Counted from the first letter of the stretch, positions 26,976-36,968 are shown. The stretch: 64,000 nt of DNA from Marinomonas aquimarina (GCF_900089755.1 NZ_FLOC01000006.1:62001-126000); one strand, 5' to 3'. Notes: generated by a model from the sequence alone, not told the origin. Translations and numbers: made by a program.

Positions 26976-27584
26976 ATGGGTACTCATGCAGCAGCGCATC
27001 ACGATGCGCACCACGAAGAACACCACGATACTGGACGTATGACTACGTTAGGTTTCTGGATCTACCTGATGACGGACTGCATCCTGTTTGCATCCTTCTT
27101 CGCAACCTACGCAGTGTTGTTTATGAACACTGCAGGTGGCGTATCAGGTAAAGACATCTTCGACCTAAACTTGATTGCAGGCGGCACCGCTGCCCTATTG
27201 CTTAGCTCGATCACATTCGGCTTCGCAATGATTTCTGCGTACAAAAACAACAAAGGCGGCACGCTGCTTTGGTTGTTTGTGACGTTCTTGTTCGGCTTGG
27301 CCTTCATCGGCATCGAGCTTTACGAGTTCAATCACTTGATCCACGCGGGTAACGGTCCAAGCTCTAGTGCATTCCTAACAGCGTTCTTCTCGCTAGTAGG
27401 TCTTCACGGCTTGCACGTAACTGCAGGTCTACTTTGGATTATTGTTCTATTTATCGATATTGCCAAACGTGGTCTGAAAGACCGCACGGTAACTCGCTTA
27501 AGCTGCTTAAGCTTGTTCTGGCACTTCCTAGACGTAATCTGGATCTGTGTATTCTCTTTCGTCTACCTAATGGGAGCTATGTAA
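26976..27584 (+). CDS. cyoC: Cytochrome bo3 ubiquinol oxidase subunit III
   Basis: A 202-residue integral membrane subunit with five helices, typical of cyoC. A His-rich N-terminus ([15 protein letters not shown]) precedes the first helix ([16 protein letters not shown]), and the C-terminal [17 protein letters not shown] segment is conserved. It stabilises the oxidase and is encoded directly between cyoB and cyoD. Confidence 0.97.
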   Translation: MGTHAAAHHDAHHEEHHDTGRMTTLGFWIYLMTDCILFASFFATYAVLFMNTAGGVSGKDIFDLNLIAGGTAALLLSSITFGFAMISAYKNNKGGTLLWLFVTFLFGLAFIGIELYEFNHLIHAGNGPSSSAFLTAFFSLVGLHGLHVTAGLLWIIVLFIDIAKRGLKDRTVTRLSCLSLFWHFLDVIWICVFSFVYLMGAM

Positions 27585-27908
27585 ATGAGTCAACATGATC
27601 ACGATGCACATTCTCACGGTAGCGTAAGCTCGTACGTAATTGGTTTCGTACTATCCGTTATTCTGACTGTGATTCCATTCTGGGCAGTAATGACTAGTGC
27701 ATACGACCGTGCCACTTTGTTCGCGATTATCGTGGTAACAGCTGTGGTACAGATCTTTGTACACTTGAAGTACTTCTTGCACCTTAACTTCTCGAAAGAA
27801 GGCAAGATCGATACTTTGTCATTTATCTTTACTGCCATCGTTATCGTAATGGTCGTAGCACTATCTGTATGGATTATCTACGAATCTGTTCTGATGATGA
27901 TGTACTAG
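27585..27908 (+). CDS. cyoD: Cytochrome bo3 ubiquinol oxidase subunit IV
   Basis: A 107-residue protein with three membrane helices and the conserved VQIFVHLKYFLHLN motif. The His-rich N-terminus (HDHDAHSHG) echoes cyoC. It assists assembly of subunit I. It starts immediately after the cyoC stop. Confidence 0.97.
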   Translation: MSQHDHDAHSHGSVSSYVIGFVLSVILTVIPFWAVMTSAYDRATLFAIIVVTAVVQIFVHLKYFLHLNFSKEGKIDTLSFIFTAIVIVMVVALSVWIIYESVLMMMY

Positions 27909-27920
27909 GCGAAGAAGCGT

Positions 27921-28856
27921 ATGTTTAAGCGGATCTCATCGTCGCAAAAACCAGAGCAACATAGTGTGTTCGACCGTTACCTGAAGGTAACCAAGCCGGG
28001 CATCATTATGGGCAACTTGATCTCCGTGGCGGGAGGATATTTCCTCGCCGCTCGCGGTGACATCGATTGGCTGCTAATGCTGGTGACAATCATTGGATTG
28101 TCACTAGTAGTGGCTTCTGGTTGTGCGATCAATAACTGCATCGACCGCGACATTGACGCCAAGATGCAACGTACTCGCAACCGCGTAACAGTTACCGGTG
28201 AAATGTCGCTGAAAGCGGCGTTAGCACACGGACTGGTACTAGGCGTGGTCGGGTTTGGTTTACTTGCGTACTTCACGAATGACGTTGCTGTGTTCTTCGC
28301 AGCATTTGGCTACTTCGTGTACGTAGGTCTTTACAGCCTGTACTTTAAACGCAATTCGGTTTACGGCACGTTGATCGGTAGTTTGTCAGGTGCAGTCCCA
28401 CCAGTGGTGGGTTACTGTGCGGTCACCGGTCAGTTCGACGCAGGTGCGGCGATTTTGTTGGTAATGTTTAGTATTTGGCAGATGCCTCATTCTTACGCCA
28501 TTGCCATCTTCCGCTACAAAGACTACGCAGCGGCAGGTATTCCTGTATTGCCAGTGGCACAGGGCATTCAAAAAGCGAAGCACCACATTGTTTTGTGGAT
28601 TGCTGTCTTCGCAGTAGCGAGTGCTATGTTGCCACTGACTGGCTACGTGGGTGTGGGCTTTATGGCCGTTGCTGCGTGCACTAGCCTTTGGTGGCTAAGC
28701 ATGGCGGTAAAAGGCTACCGTGCGGACATTGATGTGAACCGTTGGGCACGCCAAGTGTTCTTCTTCTCCATCATCACCGTCACGGCCCTCAGTATTACCA
28801 TGTCGTTAGACTTTCGTGCGGTAGCCCCTGACTACCTAGTCATGCTGTCACACTAA
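27921..28856 (+). CDS. cyoE: Protohaem IX farnesyltransferase (haem O synthase)
   Basis: An inner-membrane UbiA-type prenyltransferase of 311 residues with eight or nine helices. It attaches a farnesyl group to haem B to make haem O for the oxidase. The Asp-rich prenyl-diphosphate site [12 protein letters not shown] is near residues 72-83 and the second polar loop is [13 protein letters not shown]. It is last in the operon, 12 bases after cyoD, and followed by a strong terminator. Confidence 0.97.
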   Translation: MFKRISSSQKPEQHSVFDRYLKVTKPGIIMGNLISVAGGYFLAARGDIDWLLMLVTIIGLSLVVASGCAINNCIDRDIDAKMQRTRNRVTVTGEMSLKAALAHGLVLGVVGFGLLAYFTNDVAVFFAAFGYFVYVGLYSLYFKRNSVYGTLIGSLSGAVPPVVGYCAVTGQFDAGAAILLVMFSIWQMPHSYAIAIFRYKDYAAAGIPVLPVAQGIQKAKHHIVLWIAVFAVASAMLPLTGYVGVGFMAVAACTSLWWLSMAVKGYRADIDVNRWARQVFFFSIITVTALSITMSLDFRAVAPDYLVMLSH

Positions 28857-28878
28857 GTCTCCTTCGTTAGAAGAATCG

Positions 28879-28917
28879 AAAACGCCCCACAGGGAAACCT
28901 GCGGGGCGTTTTTTTAT
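28879..28917 (+). terminator. Terminator of the cyo operon
   Basis: AAAACGCCCCACAGG pairs with CCTGCGGGGCGTTTT around a GAAA tetraloop and ends in seven T, about 25 bases after the cyoE stop. Confidence 0.95.
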
Positions 28918-29103
28918 CCATAACTTTTGCTGGCGCCAAGCATCTGTGCCCTCTTATATGATTGAAAAATGAAAAATGGATACAAGTGATTGATAAATAC
29001 CTGTTATGACTCTCTAATTGTGTGGCGCACTAGTGTTATTTAAGCTGGCAAGGTGTTTGCTAGAGTTTTATAGATGAATATCTTGAGCAGAAGGTAGTAC
29101 AGC

Positions 29104-30033
29104 ATGAAACATTACTTAGAACGAGATTATGCCGGATACGGTCGCGCTAACTTGCCAAAAGTAGAATGGCCCAATAAAGCCCGTATCGCGCTGCAATTTG
29201 TACTGAACTTCGAAGAAGGTGGCGAGAACTGTGTGCTGCACGGCGATGAGCATGCAGAAACTTTCCTATCGGAAATCTTCGGTGCACAGCCATTTAAAGA
29301 CCGTCATATGAGTATGGAGTCGTTATACGAGTACGGCTCCCGTAACGGTGTTTGGCGCATCCTGAACGAATTTGAAAAGCGTGGTCTGCCGTTGTCGATC
29401 TTCGCTGTCGCAACGGCGTTACAGCGCAACCCTGAAGTGGCCAAAGCCTTTGTAGAGGGCGGTCATGAGCTGGTGTGTCATGGTCTGAAATGGATTCACT
29501 ACCAAGACATGTCGATTGAAGAAGAGCGCCAGCATATGCAACAAGCGCTGCAAATCATCCAAGATGAAACCGGAGTGATGCCAATGGGCTGGTACACGGG
29601 GCGTGACTCGCCTAACACTCGTAAGCTCGTTGCAGAGCAGCCGCAGCTAAAATACGACTCCGACAACTACGGCGACGATCTACCCTACTGGGTGGAAGTG
29701 CCGCATCACGAAGACGACAGCAGAACCAAACCGCATCTGATCATCCCGTATACGCTGGATTGTAACGATATGCGCTTTGCCTCTCCGTATGGCTTTAGCC
29801 ATGGCGATGAGTTCTTCCAATACCTGAAAGACAGCTTCGATTGCTTATACGCGGAAGGCGAAACGGCACCGAAGATGATGTCGATCGGCATGCACTGTCG
29901 CACCCTAGGTAAACCAGCGCGCTTTATGGCACTGAAGAGGTTCCTCGATTATGTGCAGTCTCATGACGATGTATGGATTACGCGCCGTTGTGATATTGCT
30001 GAGCATTGGATGGCACATCATCCTGCCCCATAG
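29104..30033 (+). CDS. puuE: Allantoinase, polysaccharide-deacetylase type
   Basis: PuuE-type allantoinase, 309 residues, cytoplasmic. It opens the allantoin ring to allantoate without the metal site of the AllB amidohydrolases. The FVLNFEEGGENCVLHGDEHAE motif (about residues 33-53) and HELVCHGLKWIHYQ are characteristic. It fills the one step (allantoin to allantoate) absent from the main purine cluster at 43-52.7 kb, even though it lies 14 kb away as a single gene. Confidence 0.93.
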   Translation: MKHYLERDYAGYGRANLPKVEWPNKARIALQFVLNFEEGGENCVLHGDEHAETFLSEIFGAQPFKDRHMSMESLYEYGSRNGVWRILNEFEKRGLPLSIFAVATALQRNPEVAKAFVEGGHELVCHGLKWIHYQDMSIEEERQHMQQALQIIQDETGVMPMGWYTGRDSPNTRKLVAEQPQLKYDSDNYGDDLPYWVEVPHHEDDSRTKPHLIIPYTLDCNDMRFASPYGFSHGDEFFQYLKDSFDCLYAEGETAPKMMSIGMHCRTLGKPARFMALKRFLDYVQSHDDVWITRRCDIAEHWMAHHPAP

Positions 30034-30163
30034 ATTTAATATAAAGATACATTACGGTAACCTCTCTTTACCCGAAATAGCTGGCTTATTGAATAAAGAT
30101 TAGCCTATTCTAATGAATGGAATCCCGTCTTTCATTAGCTAAGTTGTTGAAATAGGAGGAGTA

Positions 30164-32563
30164 TTGTTGCGCATTGGAGTGAGTTGTATTTTATGCCTCT
30201 TCACAATCGCCCATGCTTTTGCTGCACAAGACACGGTGCGCCTGCAATTGAAATGGCAACATGCTTATCAATTTGCAGGCTACTATGCAGCTCAAGAGTT
30301 AGGTTTGTATAACCAAGCTGGACTGAATGTTGAGATTGTTCCTGCCTCACCATCTACCAATGTTGTGGAGGAAGTGACCTCAGGTAGAGCCCAATATGGG
30401 GTAGGCAACAGCTCGATATTGATCCAAAGGGACAAAGGGTTCCCTCTTACCATTCTAGCGGTTATTTTCCAGCATTCTCCCACCGTCTTTATTGCTAAAA
30501 ATGATGTCATTACATTCCACAATTGGAGTAAGAAGGGCATCATGTTGGAAGAGTCCTCTGATGAATTATTACTCTACCTAGAACAACAGGGTTTAGACTT
30601 AGCCTCACTGAATTTCTTACCACATTCATTTGATCCGATCGATTTGACCACCGATCAAGTGGATATCATGAGTGCATACAGTACCAATGAGCCATTCTTT
30701 TTGGCGCAGCTTGGTATTCCCTTTCGCGTCTTTTCACCCCGCACCGAGGGCATTGATTTTCTAGGGGATAACTTATTCACTTCAGAGCAGGAGCTGAGTC
30801 ATCACTCTGAACGGGTGGAGGCCTTCCGACAAGCAAGCCTGGAGGGGTGGGAATATGCGCTCAAGCACCCTGAGCAAGTGATTAACTGGATCATCTCGCG
30901 CTACCGCAGTACTTACTCAAGGGATTTCTTGTTCTTTGAAGCTGAAACCACTTACGATTTGATTCAACCGGACTTGATCGAAGTGGGTTACATAAATGAA
31001 TCCCGCTGGCACAAAGTGGTGAAGTCTTATCAGGCACTTGGAAAGCTCAGTGCAAACTTTGACCTACAGCAAGCGCTGTACCTTCCTGAACCCAAAACGG
31101 ACTGGCGACAGGTCTGGTTAGTGACTGGTATTGCTGTTCCTGTGGTCTTGCTGTTGGGTATTATGCTCATGGTCATTGCTCGAACCAATCGTAAATTAGA
31201 GTCTGCTCTCAAGGATAGCCGCAAGGCACGGGAGAAGGCGGATCAACAAGCAGACTTAGATTCTTTAACTGAGCTATCGAATAGACGATATTTCCAGCGT
31301 CAGCTTGAATTCTTATGTAAACGAGCGGCTCATAAGAAAACTTCTTTTGCCCTGTTTTATGTGGATCTAGACAATTTTAAAGAAATTAATGACCTGCACG
31401 GTCACCAGGAAGGAGATAACGTACTCAAGATCGTTGCGCAGAGGATTCAATCCGTACTGCCTGACTACTGTGAGCTAGCTCGTATTGGGGGCGATGAGTT
31501 CACCGTTATAGTGAAAACATTGGATCAAGAAGCGCTATTAGACGAGCTTGCACACGCTATTTTAGACGTATTAAGAGAGCCTTTTTATATTGGTAAAAGG
31601 CAGTGCAAAATTTCCGCAAGTATCGGTATTACGGTATCACCTAGAGATTCAACCGTACCCTCGAATCTGTTGCAGTTTGCGGATGAGGCGATGTATAGCG
31701 CTAAGAATGCGGGAAAGAGCCGCTTGCAGCGTTTTTCGTCTTCCCTCCATCAGGACATATTAGAGCACCAAACATTGTTGCAGGATCTGCGTGTGGCGCT
31801 TGATAACAATGAGCTATTTGTTGTGTACCAGCCCATTGTTGAGTTAGCGACTGGACGTATCTGTAAGGTGGAAGCCTTGCTCCGTTGGCAGCATAAAAGC
31901 CGTGGTTTGATCGGCCCGGATGTGTTCATTCCTATGGCGGAGGAGTCTGGACTGATCATCGTTTTAGGTGATTTCGTTTTTAAAGAAGCCGTCAAACAAT
32001 TGGCGCACTGGCGGGCCACGGTGGCGCCGGATTTAACCGTCAGCATTAATACTTCTACTTATCAGTACAATGATTCAGGTAAACATCTAGAACACTGGTA
32101 CCAGTATATAGAGCAGATGGGTGTACCATTTCATGCCATTATTCTAGAAATTACTGAAAGTATGCTCATGCATCAGCATGAGAACGTAAGTAAACAACTT
32201 CTCAGCTTTAGAGATCATGGCATTCATGTCGCCCTAGATGATTTTGGCACGGGCTATTCCTCTCTTGCTTACCTCAATCAATTGGATATCGACTTTATTA
32301 AAATTGATAAAAGTTTCGTCCGAGATTTAGGCAAAGGGCGCTCGGCTCAAGAGCTTTGTGAAGTCATTATTAGTATGGCCCATAAGCTTGGTTTACGAGT
32401 GATTGCAGAGGGCATAGAAACAGAAGCTCAGCTTGATTTTCTAGCTTCCTTCCATTGCGACTTGGGGCAAGGCTATTTATATGCCAAGCCTTTAACAGTC
32501 GATGCGTTACAACCGTTATTGGAAAGTAAGCAATTTGACGGTTATGAGCTCATTGAGCGCTAA
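30164..32563 (+). CDS. THI5/NMT1-like sensor with GGDEF and EAL domains
   Basis: A membrane receptor of 799 residues. Signal peptide (about 1-20), a periplasmic THI5/SsuA-like binding domain (about 22-310: LKWQHAYQFAGYYAAQELGLY), one membrane helix (about 323-345), GGDEF intact at 442-446 (RIGGDEF), EAL intact at 570-572 (KVEALLRW) and DDFGTGYSS. It should sense a small, possibly pyrimidine-like or thiamine-precursor-like ligand and change c-di-GMP. The start is TTG at 30164 or 30167, justified by AGGAGGA directly before; no ATG fits. Confidence 0.92.
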   Translation: MLRIGVSCILCLFTIAHAFAAQDTVRLQLKWQHAYQFAGYYAAQELGLYNQAGLNVEIVPASPSTNVVEEVTSGRAQYGVGNSSILIQRDKGFPLTILAVIFQHSPTVFIAKNDVITFHNWSKKGIMLEESSDELLLYLEQQGLDLASLNFLPHSFDPIDLTTDQVDIMSAYSTNEPFFLAQLGIPFRVFSPRTEGIDFLGDNLFTSEQELSHHSERVEAFRQASLEGWEYALKHPEQVINWIISRYRSTYSRDFLFFEAETTYDLIQPDLIEVGYINESRWHKVVKSYQALGKLSANFDLQQALYLPEPKTDWRQVWLVTGIAVPVVLLLGIMLMVIARTNRKLESALKDSRKAREKADQQADLDSLTELSNRRYFQRQLEFLCKRAAHKKTSFALFYVDLDNFKEINDLHGHQEGDNVLKIVAQRIQSVLPDYCELARIGGDEFTVIVKTLDQEALLDELAHAILDVLREPFYIGKRQCKISASIGITVSPRDSTVPSNLLQFADEAMYSAKNAGKSRLQRFSSSLHQDILEHQTLLQDLRVALDNNELFVVYQPIVELATGRICKVEALLRWQHKSRGLIGPDVFIPMAEESGLIIVLGDFVFKEAVKQLAHWRATVAPDLTVSINTSTYQYNDSGKHLEHWYQYIEQMGVPFHAIILEITESMLMHQHENVSKQLLSFRDHGIHVALDDFGTGYSSLAYLNQLDIDFIKIDKSFVRDLGKGRSAQELCEVIISMAHKLGLRVIAEGIETEAQLDFLASFHCDLGQGYLYAKPLTVDALQPLLESKQFDGYELIER

Positions 32564-32677
32564 GGGGCGGTCAAACAGGAATCACTGAGTGTAGGCTGTT
32601 GCTTGGCTCCTTGGTATGAAACAATGATTGGACTTTAATTAGGAGCACACCGCAGTCTATCGATATGGATTTCGTTT

Positions 32678-33304
32678 ATGATCGTTACTGAAGCATCTAG
32701 CCAGATCATTGAGTTTACTCGGCTCTACCTCGCCTTGTTTTATACCTTTGTCGCCGCCTTCTACACCGTGCGTATCATTACCTTAAAACGCGCCACAGGC
32801 GTCGAACGTGTCTATCACGGCCAAAAGTTCTCTGCCAACTGGTGGCACCATCAGATTTTTGATGTGTTCCGCGTACTGATTTGGCTGACCTGCGTGTTGC
32901 GCTTTTTCTTTCCAGCTATGGACGGGTATTTAGGGCTGCTTCCAGGGGCTTCTTCTGGGATAGTTGTGTTGATCGGCGATCTGGTTCTCACCTTTGGTTT
33001 TGCCAGTACGATCTTGGTTCATTTCTATATGGGCAAGGTCTGGGCATCCGGTGTCAATCAGCGTGGCCCAAGTAAATTGATTACTTCAGGCTTATACCGC
33101 TATTCACGAAATCCTATCTTTATCGCTATTTTGGTGTCCCAAGTAGGCTTTGTCCTTGCCTTGCCATCCGTGTTTTCTGTGGTCTGTTTAGTCGTTGGTG
33201 TCACCACGATATTGCGCCAAGTAACGGTCGAAGAGCAGCATCTAGCGCAGGTGTTTCCTGATACGTACCCAGCGTACCGCAACGCCGTCCCCAGATGGGT
33301 TTAA
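32678..33304 (+). CDS. Isoprenylcysteine carboxyl methyltransferase-like membrane protein
   Basis: A 208-residue membrane protein with about five helices of the ICMT/PEMT methyltransferase family. The C-terminal signature is visible: GLYRYSRNPIFIAIL, then EEQHLAQVFPDTYPAYRNAVPRWV split across the SAM-binding region. Bacterial members methylate lipids or other hydrophobic acceptors, and the substrate here is unknown. Its stop overlaps the convergent EamA gene by 4 bases. Confidence 0.85.
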   Translation: MIVTEASSQIIEFTRLYLALFYTFVAAFYTVRIITLKRATGVERVYHGQKFSANWWHHQIFDVFRVLIWLTCVLRFFFPAMDGYLGLLPGASSGIVVLIGDLVLTFGFASTILVHFYMGKVWASGVNQRGPSKLITSGLYRYSRNPIFIAILVSQVGFVLALPSVFSVVCLVVGVTTILRQVTVEEQHLAQVFPDTYPAYRNAVPRWV

Positions 33305-34158
33305 TTGGTGTTAGGCTTCGCCTTAATCACCAAATAAATCCCACCGAGGATCAATAGCGCAGCAAGCATCAGTCTTAAGCTGATGGGCTCGGCCACAAAC
33401 AGCACGCCACCCAACGCGGCGATCACTGGCACTAAGAGTTGCAGTACGCCTGCTTGGGTAGCACTAAGGTGTGCGAGGACGCTGTACCAAACCGTATAAC
33501 CTAAACCAGAGGCAATCGCGCCTGAAAGTACCGCTAATATTAGCCCCTGATAGGATAGCTCTAATTGGCTGAGACTTAACAGTGCCAGCATCATTAACAA
33601 TGGCAGGGTGCGGGTAAAGTTATAGGCTGTGTCCGCTAAAGGCGATTTGGAAGCACGACCACGTAAGGTATAAATGCCCCAAGCGATACCCGCTAATGAC
33701 ATGAGTAACACGCCGCTAAGGGAGGGCGTGCTAACTTCTGGCCAGACCAAATAGACAAAGCCGGTAAAGGCGATGGTGATGCCCAACCATTCAAGTTTGG
33801 CCAAACGCTGGCCTTTGATCAGCGAGGCCAGCACCATGGTGATTTGCACCATACCAAATAAGATCAGCGCACCGGTGCCAGTTTCTAATAGCAAATAGGC
33901 GTACGAAAAGCCTAACGCATAAACGAACAGCATCAGGCTGGAAAGCCAGCTGCCCTTGGCAGGAGAAGCGCCTCGAAATCGATAAGCCAAGATCAACATC
34001 AGCACCACACTGCCTGATAGCAAACGGATGATGGTAAAGCTCGCCGCATCCAACAGCGGCTCGGCCAACGCCATGCGCGTCAGCACGGAGTTGGCGGCAA
34101 AGGCGATCAGGGCGAGCGTGGTGAGGAGGGGGACTTTTAGAATCGATGCATTCTCCAT
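33301..34158 (-). CDS. EamA/DMT-family transporter
   Basis: A 285-residue ten-helix transporter with two EamA repeats (LIAFAANSVLTRMALAEPLL near the N-terminus; LLVPVIAALGGVLFVAEPISL near the end). Substrate unknown. I chose the ATG at 34158, with AGGA upstream; a longer frame to 34227 overlaps the neighbouring gene and has no match. Confidence 0.88.
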   Translation of the reverse strand: MENASILKVPLLTTLALIAFAANSVLTRMALAEPLLDAASFTIIRLLSGSVVLMLILAYRFRGASPAKGSWLSSLMLFVYALGFSYAYLLLETGTGALILFGMVQITMVLASLIKGQRLAKLEWLGITIAFTGFVYLVWPEVSTPSLSGVLLMSLAGIAWGIYTLRGRASKSPLADTAYNFTRTLPLLMMLALLSLSQLELSYQGLILAVLSGAIASGLGYTVWYSVLAHLSATQAGVLQLLVPVIAALGGVLFVAEPISLRLMLAALLILGGIYLVIKAKPNTN

Positions 34159-34166
34159 CGCGAGTC

Positions 34167-34589
34167 CTATTTTTGCTCTATAGAAGGCTGAGCAGGATGT
34201 GTGTTGACGCTTTTTAAAACTTCCCAACCGAGTCGGTTATTGTAGTCGGCGACAATCAGTTGACTGCGAAATAGGGCGGGTAGCTCAATGAGGGTGACGA
34301 ACACTAATAGCGCAACACCCACAGGCCAAAAGACCACCAGCATGAACACGCCCACCAGCATCAGTATTAAATCGAATAAGCCCGCCGCCCATTGTTTTAA
34401 ATAGAAATTGTGTAGGCCTGCGACGAAGCACCAATTGAGGGTAGCGTAAGTATCGGGGTCTTTGATCTGTGGGTTGTAGGCTTTATAAAAAGCGCTGCGC
34501 TGTGGGTCAGATAAGCCGCGTAGGGCTTGGCGCAAGGCTTCTTCTTGCGCTTCGACCTGATCCGACTTTAATGTCCAAGCTTCAAACAT
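34167..34589 (-). CDS. TM2-domain-like membrane protein
   Basis: A 140-residue protein with a soluble N-terminal third and two hydrophobic helices (about 66-83 and 88-105). The CFVAGLHNFYLKQWAAGLFDLI stretch resembles the TM2 domain (GxHxFYLG pattern). Function unknown. It lies 11 bases after yidD on the same strand and 8 bases before the EamA gene, so the three may share a transcript. Confidence 0.75.
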   Translation of the reverse strand: MFEAWTLKSDQVEAQEEALRQALRGLSDPQRSAFYKAYNPQIKDPDTYATLNWCFVAGLHNFYLKQWAAGLFDLILMLVGVFMLVVFWPVGVALLVFVTLIELPALFRSQLIVADYNNRLGWEVLKSVNTHPAQPSIEQK

Positions 34590-34599
34590 AAGGCCGTCC

Positions 34600-34830
34600 T
34601 TATGGCAGAGGGTCGTGAATTTTGTCGACTAAATCGCGCTGGTTGCAGCGCCGAATACGTCGCCAGCCACGCCAGCAGCCTTTGACCGCACCGTATTTGA
34701 TAATGGCCTGACGCGTGTATTCAGAACAGGTCGGTGTGAAATTACAGTCGACGCGAAACTGCGCTTTACCACCGCCCTGTTGTTGATAGCGTTCAATGCA
34801 GCGCAGGCAAAAGCGTTGTAACCCGTTCAC
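34600..34830 (-). CDS. yidD: Membrane protein insertion efficiency factor YidD
   Basis: A 76-residue amphipathic protein with the defining CNFTPTCSEYTRQAI motif and an RIRRCN segment. YidD helps YidC-dependent insertion of inner-membrane proteins. It is usually next to rnpA and yidC; here it is away from that context, which may mean a second copy or a displaced gene. Confidence 0.92.
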   Translation of the reverse strand: MNGLQRFCLRCIERYQQQGGGKAQFRVDCNFTPTCSEYTRQAIIKYGAVKGCWRGWRRIRRCNQRDLVDKIHDPLP

Positions 34831-34842
34831 AGCGCGACTCGA

Positions 34843-35055
34843 TTATTTTCGGCCTAGGGTAAGAATCACGGTTTCGCGCGTCCAGAATAGCCAAAAGCGT
34901 TTCTTTTCAATGACTTGGAATGCTAGCTCCCAGCCGTCCGCAGCCGCTTCGTTAAGTTTGGCCTCTAGACGTTTGATCGGTAAGCCAGATGAGCCCAGTA
35001 AAATCGTACCGCAACCGCCTTCGGTTACCAGTTCCACTTTGTATTCCTTGTACAT
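34843..35055 (-). CDS. DUF4177-family small protein
   Basis: A 70-residue soluble protein beginning MYKEYKVELVTEG and containing LEAKLNEAAADGWELAFQVIE, the DUF4177 pattern. Function unknown. I chose the ATG at 35055 (GGAGACTC upstream), as the 24 residues further up do not fit the family. It lies 12 bases before yidD. Confidence 0.8.
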   Translation of the reverse strand: MYKEYKVELVTEGGCGTILLGSSGLPIKRLEAKLNEAAADGWELAFQVIEKKRFWLFWTRETVILTLGRK

Positions 35056-35304
35056 GGCAGAGTCTCCTATTGAGTTTGCAAAAGCTATTTTGGCAGTGTG
35101 TAAGCAGATTAGGGCTTTTGCAACCAATGTCTTCGAAAATGCTTACTTTTTAGGGAAAAAGAAACGAGTGATGTGGCTTTTAGAGCGCTGCCACAGGGCC
35201 GCGGAGCCGGACTGAATCGTCAGCTGCAATCGATCTAACTCTCTAGGCAGTGCCAAGGTGAGTTGTTACAGTAGTTGCACATGTTTAATAAAGGACACGG
35301 TCTT

Positions 35305-36201
35305 ATGAATCATCAATACCACCCACTCGGTTTCACTGGCTCACGATTGGCGCAAGGTTACTGGCGCCTAGCGGAATGGGGTATGAGTGACCAAGAGCTG
35401 GTGCGATTCATTGAGCAGAGCATTGAAGCGGGCATCACCACTGTTGACCATGCAGACATCTACGGTGATTACCAGTGTGAAACCTTGTTTGGCAAAGCCT
35501 TGGCATTGAAGCCAGAGTTGCGCGATAAACTGCAGATTATCACCAAGTGCGGGATTTTATTGCCCAGCGCGAACCGCCCAGAGATTTCTTCCCAGCGTTA
35601 CGATCAGAGCACAGGACATATTATTCAAAGTGTCGATCAATCGCTAAAAAACCTTCAGGTGGAAAGCCTCGAAATGCTGTTGCTGCATCGTCCTAGTCCA
35701 TTGATGGATCCAGACCACATCGCTGAGGCGTTTGAGCATTTGTACACGGTAGGTAAGGTGAAGCACTTTGGTGTGTCGAACTTCTCAGCGCAGCAATTCG
35801 ACTTATTGCAATCACGCTTGGACATGCCATTACTGGTCAACCAAGTGGAGCTGTCTCCGATTGAGCTAAAACATTTTAAAGACGGTACCTTAGAGCACGC
35901 CCAACAGCATGCGGTGACACCGATGGCGTGGTCGCCATTTGCTGGAGGGGATTTGTTTAAACTGGATGGCATCGATCCAACCTTGCACCATGCCATCGCC
36001 AACGTTGCGGAAGCCCATCAAGCCAGCTTTGACCAGATCGCGTTAGCATGGTTATTACGTCACCCGTCAGGCATTGTTCCTGTATTAGGGTCTGGCAAAA
36101 TCGAGCGCGCGCAAGCGGCGCAACAGGCGCTGTCCATTAGCCTGAGCGATGATGAATGGTTTGCCATTTGGGTCGCGTCCCAAGGTCATCCAGTACCCTA
36201 A
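35305..36201 (+). CDS. Aldo/keto reductase, YdhF-like
   Basis: An NADPH-dependent aldo/keto reductase of 298 residues. GYWRLAEWGMS near the start, then TTVDHADIYGDYQCETLFG with the catalytic Asp and Tyr, and KHFGVSNFSAQQFDLLQSRL all match E. coli YdhF. The GSGKIERAQAA segment near the end contacts the cofactor phosphate. Natural substrate unknown. I chose the ATG at 35305; an ATG at 35281 would add eight residues. Confidence 0.9.
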   Translation: MNHQYHPLGFTGSRLAQGYWRLAEWGMSDQELVRFIEQSIEAGITTVDHADIYGDYQCETLFGKALALKPELRDKLQIITKCGILLPSANRPEISSQRYDQSTGHIIQSVDQSLKNLQVESLEMLLLHRPSPLMDPDHIAEAFEHLYTVGKVKHFGVSNFSAQQFDLLQSRLDMPLLVNQVELSPIELKHFKDGTLEHAQQHAVTPMAWSPFAGGDLFKLDGIDPTLHHAIANVAEAHQASFDQIALAWLLRHPSGIVPVLGSGKIERAQAAQQALSISLSDDEWFAIWVASQGHPVP

Positions 36202-36215
36202 TAGAGACGATTAAT

Positions 36216-36968
36216 ATGCTTAAAAAATTATTGGCCAGTGTTGGCATTGGTAAAGCCAAAGTGGATGCGATTTTACTTTCTGACAGTCTGCAAGCGGGCC
36301 AGTCGTTTCAGGTCAAAGTCGAGATTCAAGGGGGCGAGGTTGAGCAGCAGATTCAAGGGCTGGCCTTTGCCATCATGGCGCGCGCTAAGACCACGGTCTC
36401 CACGGCGGAACATGACCGCGAAGTGGAGCGCAGTATGGTCTTGCAGGAATGGTGGCAGGACTTGGATATGACCGTGCAAGCGGGGGAAACCTTGTCCAAG
36501 ACCTTTACTTTGGACTTGCACCCAGAAGTTCCTGCCAGCGAATTGGCGGGACGTGGTATTGCCAAAATTTGGTTAGAGACAGGCATTGATATTAAAAACG
36601 GTATCGATGGTTCGGACAAAGATCCACTGGTGATCTTGCCCTCACCCACACAGTTGGCGGTGCTGAATTACATCAGCCAAAGCGGCTATCGTTTGTTTAA
36701 GTCGGATATTGAAAAGGGCCAGGTCAAAGCACCGGGCTTTGTCTCCCACTTACCCTGTTATCAAGAATACGAGTTCAAACCGGATTCGTTTTCGCTATTC
36801 GGCGTGCGTGAGATTGAAGTGACCTTTGTCGACAATGGCGCCGAAACGGGCGTTTTGTTGGAGATCGACCGTGCCTTTAAAGGCGATGGCTACAAGAGCG
36901 TTTCGATCCCGAACCATTGCACTACAGTAGATGCCATTAAGCCGTATATTGGCCAGATTTTGGGTTAA
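36216..36968 (+). CDS. Spo0M-family (arrestin-like) protein
   Basis: A 250-residue soluble protein beginning MLKKLLASVGIGKAKVDAIL, the Spo0M family opening, followed by beta-rich arrestin-like repeats. In Bacillus Spo0M affects sporulation and shape; in non-sporulating proteobacteria its role is unclear. The ATG at 36216 was chosen because family similarity starts exactly there. It follows the aldo/keto reductase by 14 bases, perhaps cotranscribed. Confidence 0.85.
   Translation: MLKKLLASVGIGKAKVDAILLSDSLQAGQSFQVKVEIQGGEVEQQIQGLAFAIMARAKTTVSTAEHDREVERSMVLQEWWQDLDMTVQAGETLSKTFTLDLHPEVPASELAGRGIAKIWLETGIDIKNGIDGSDKDPLVILPSPTQLAVLNYISQSGYRLFKSDIEKGQVKAPGFVSHLPCYQEYEFKPDSFSLFGVREIEVTFVDNGAETGVLLEIDRAFKGDGYKSVSIPNHCTTVDAIKPYIGQILG

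Noticed and set aside
34600-34830. Nearby rnpA/dnaA origin suggested by yidD
   Set aside because: No rpmH, rnpA, yidC or dnaA is adjacent, so there is no support for a replication origin here.
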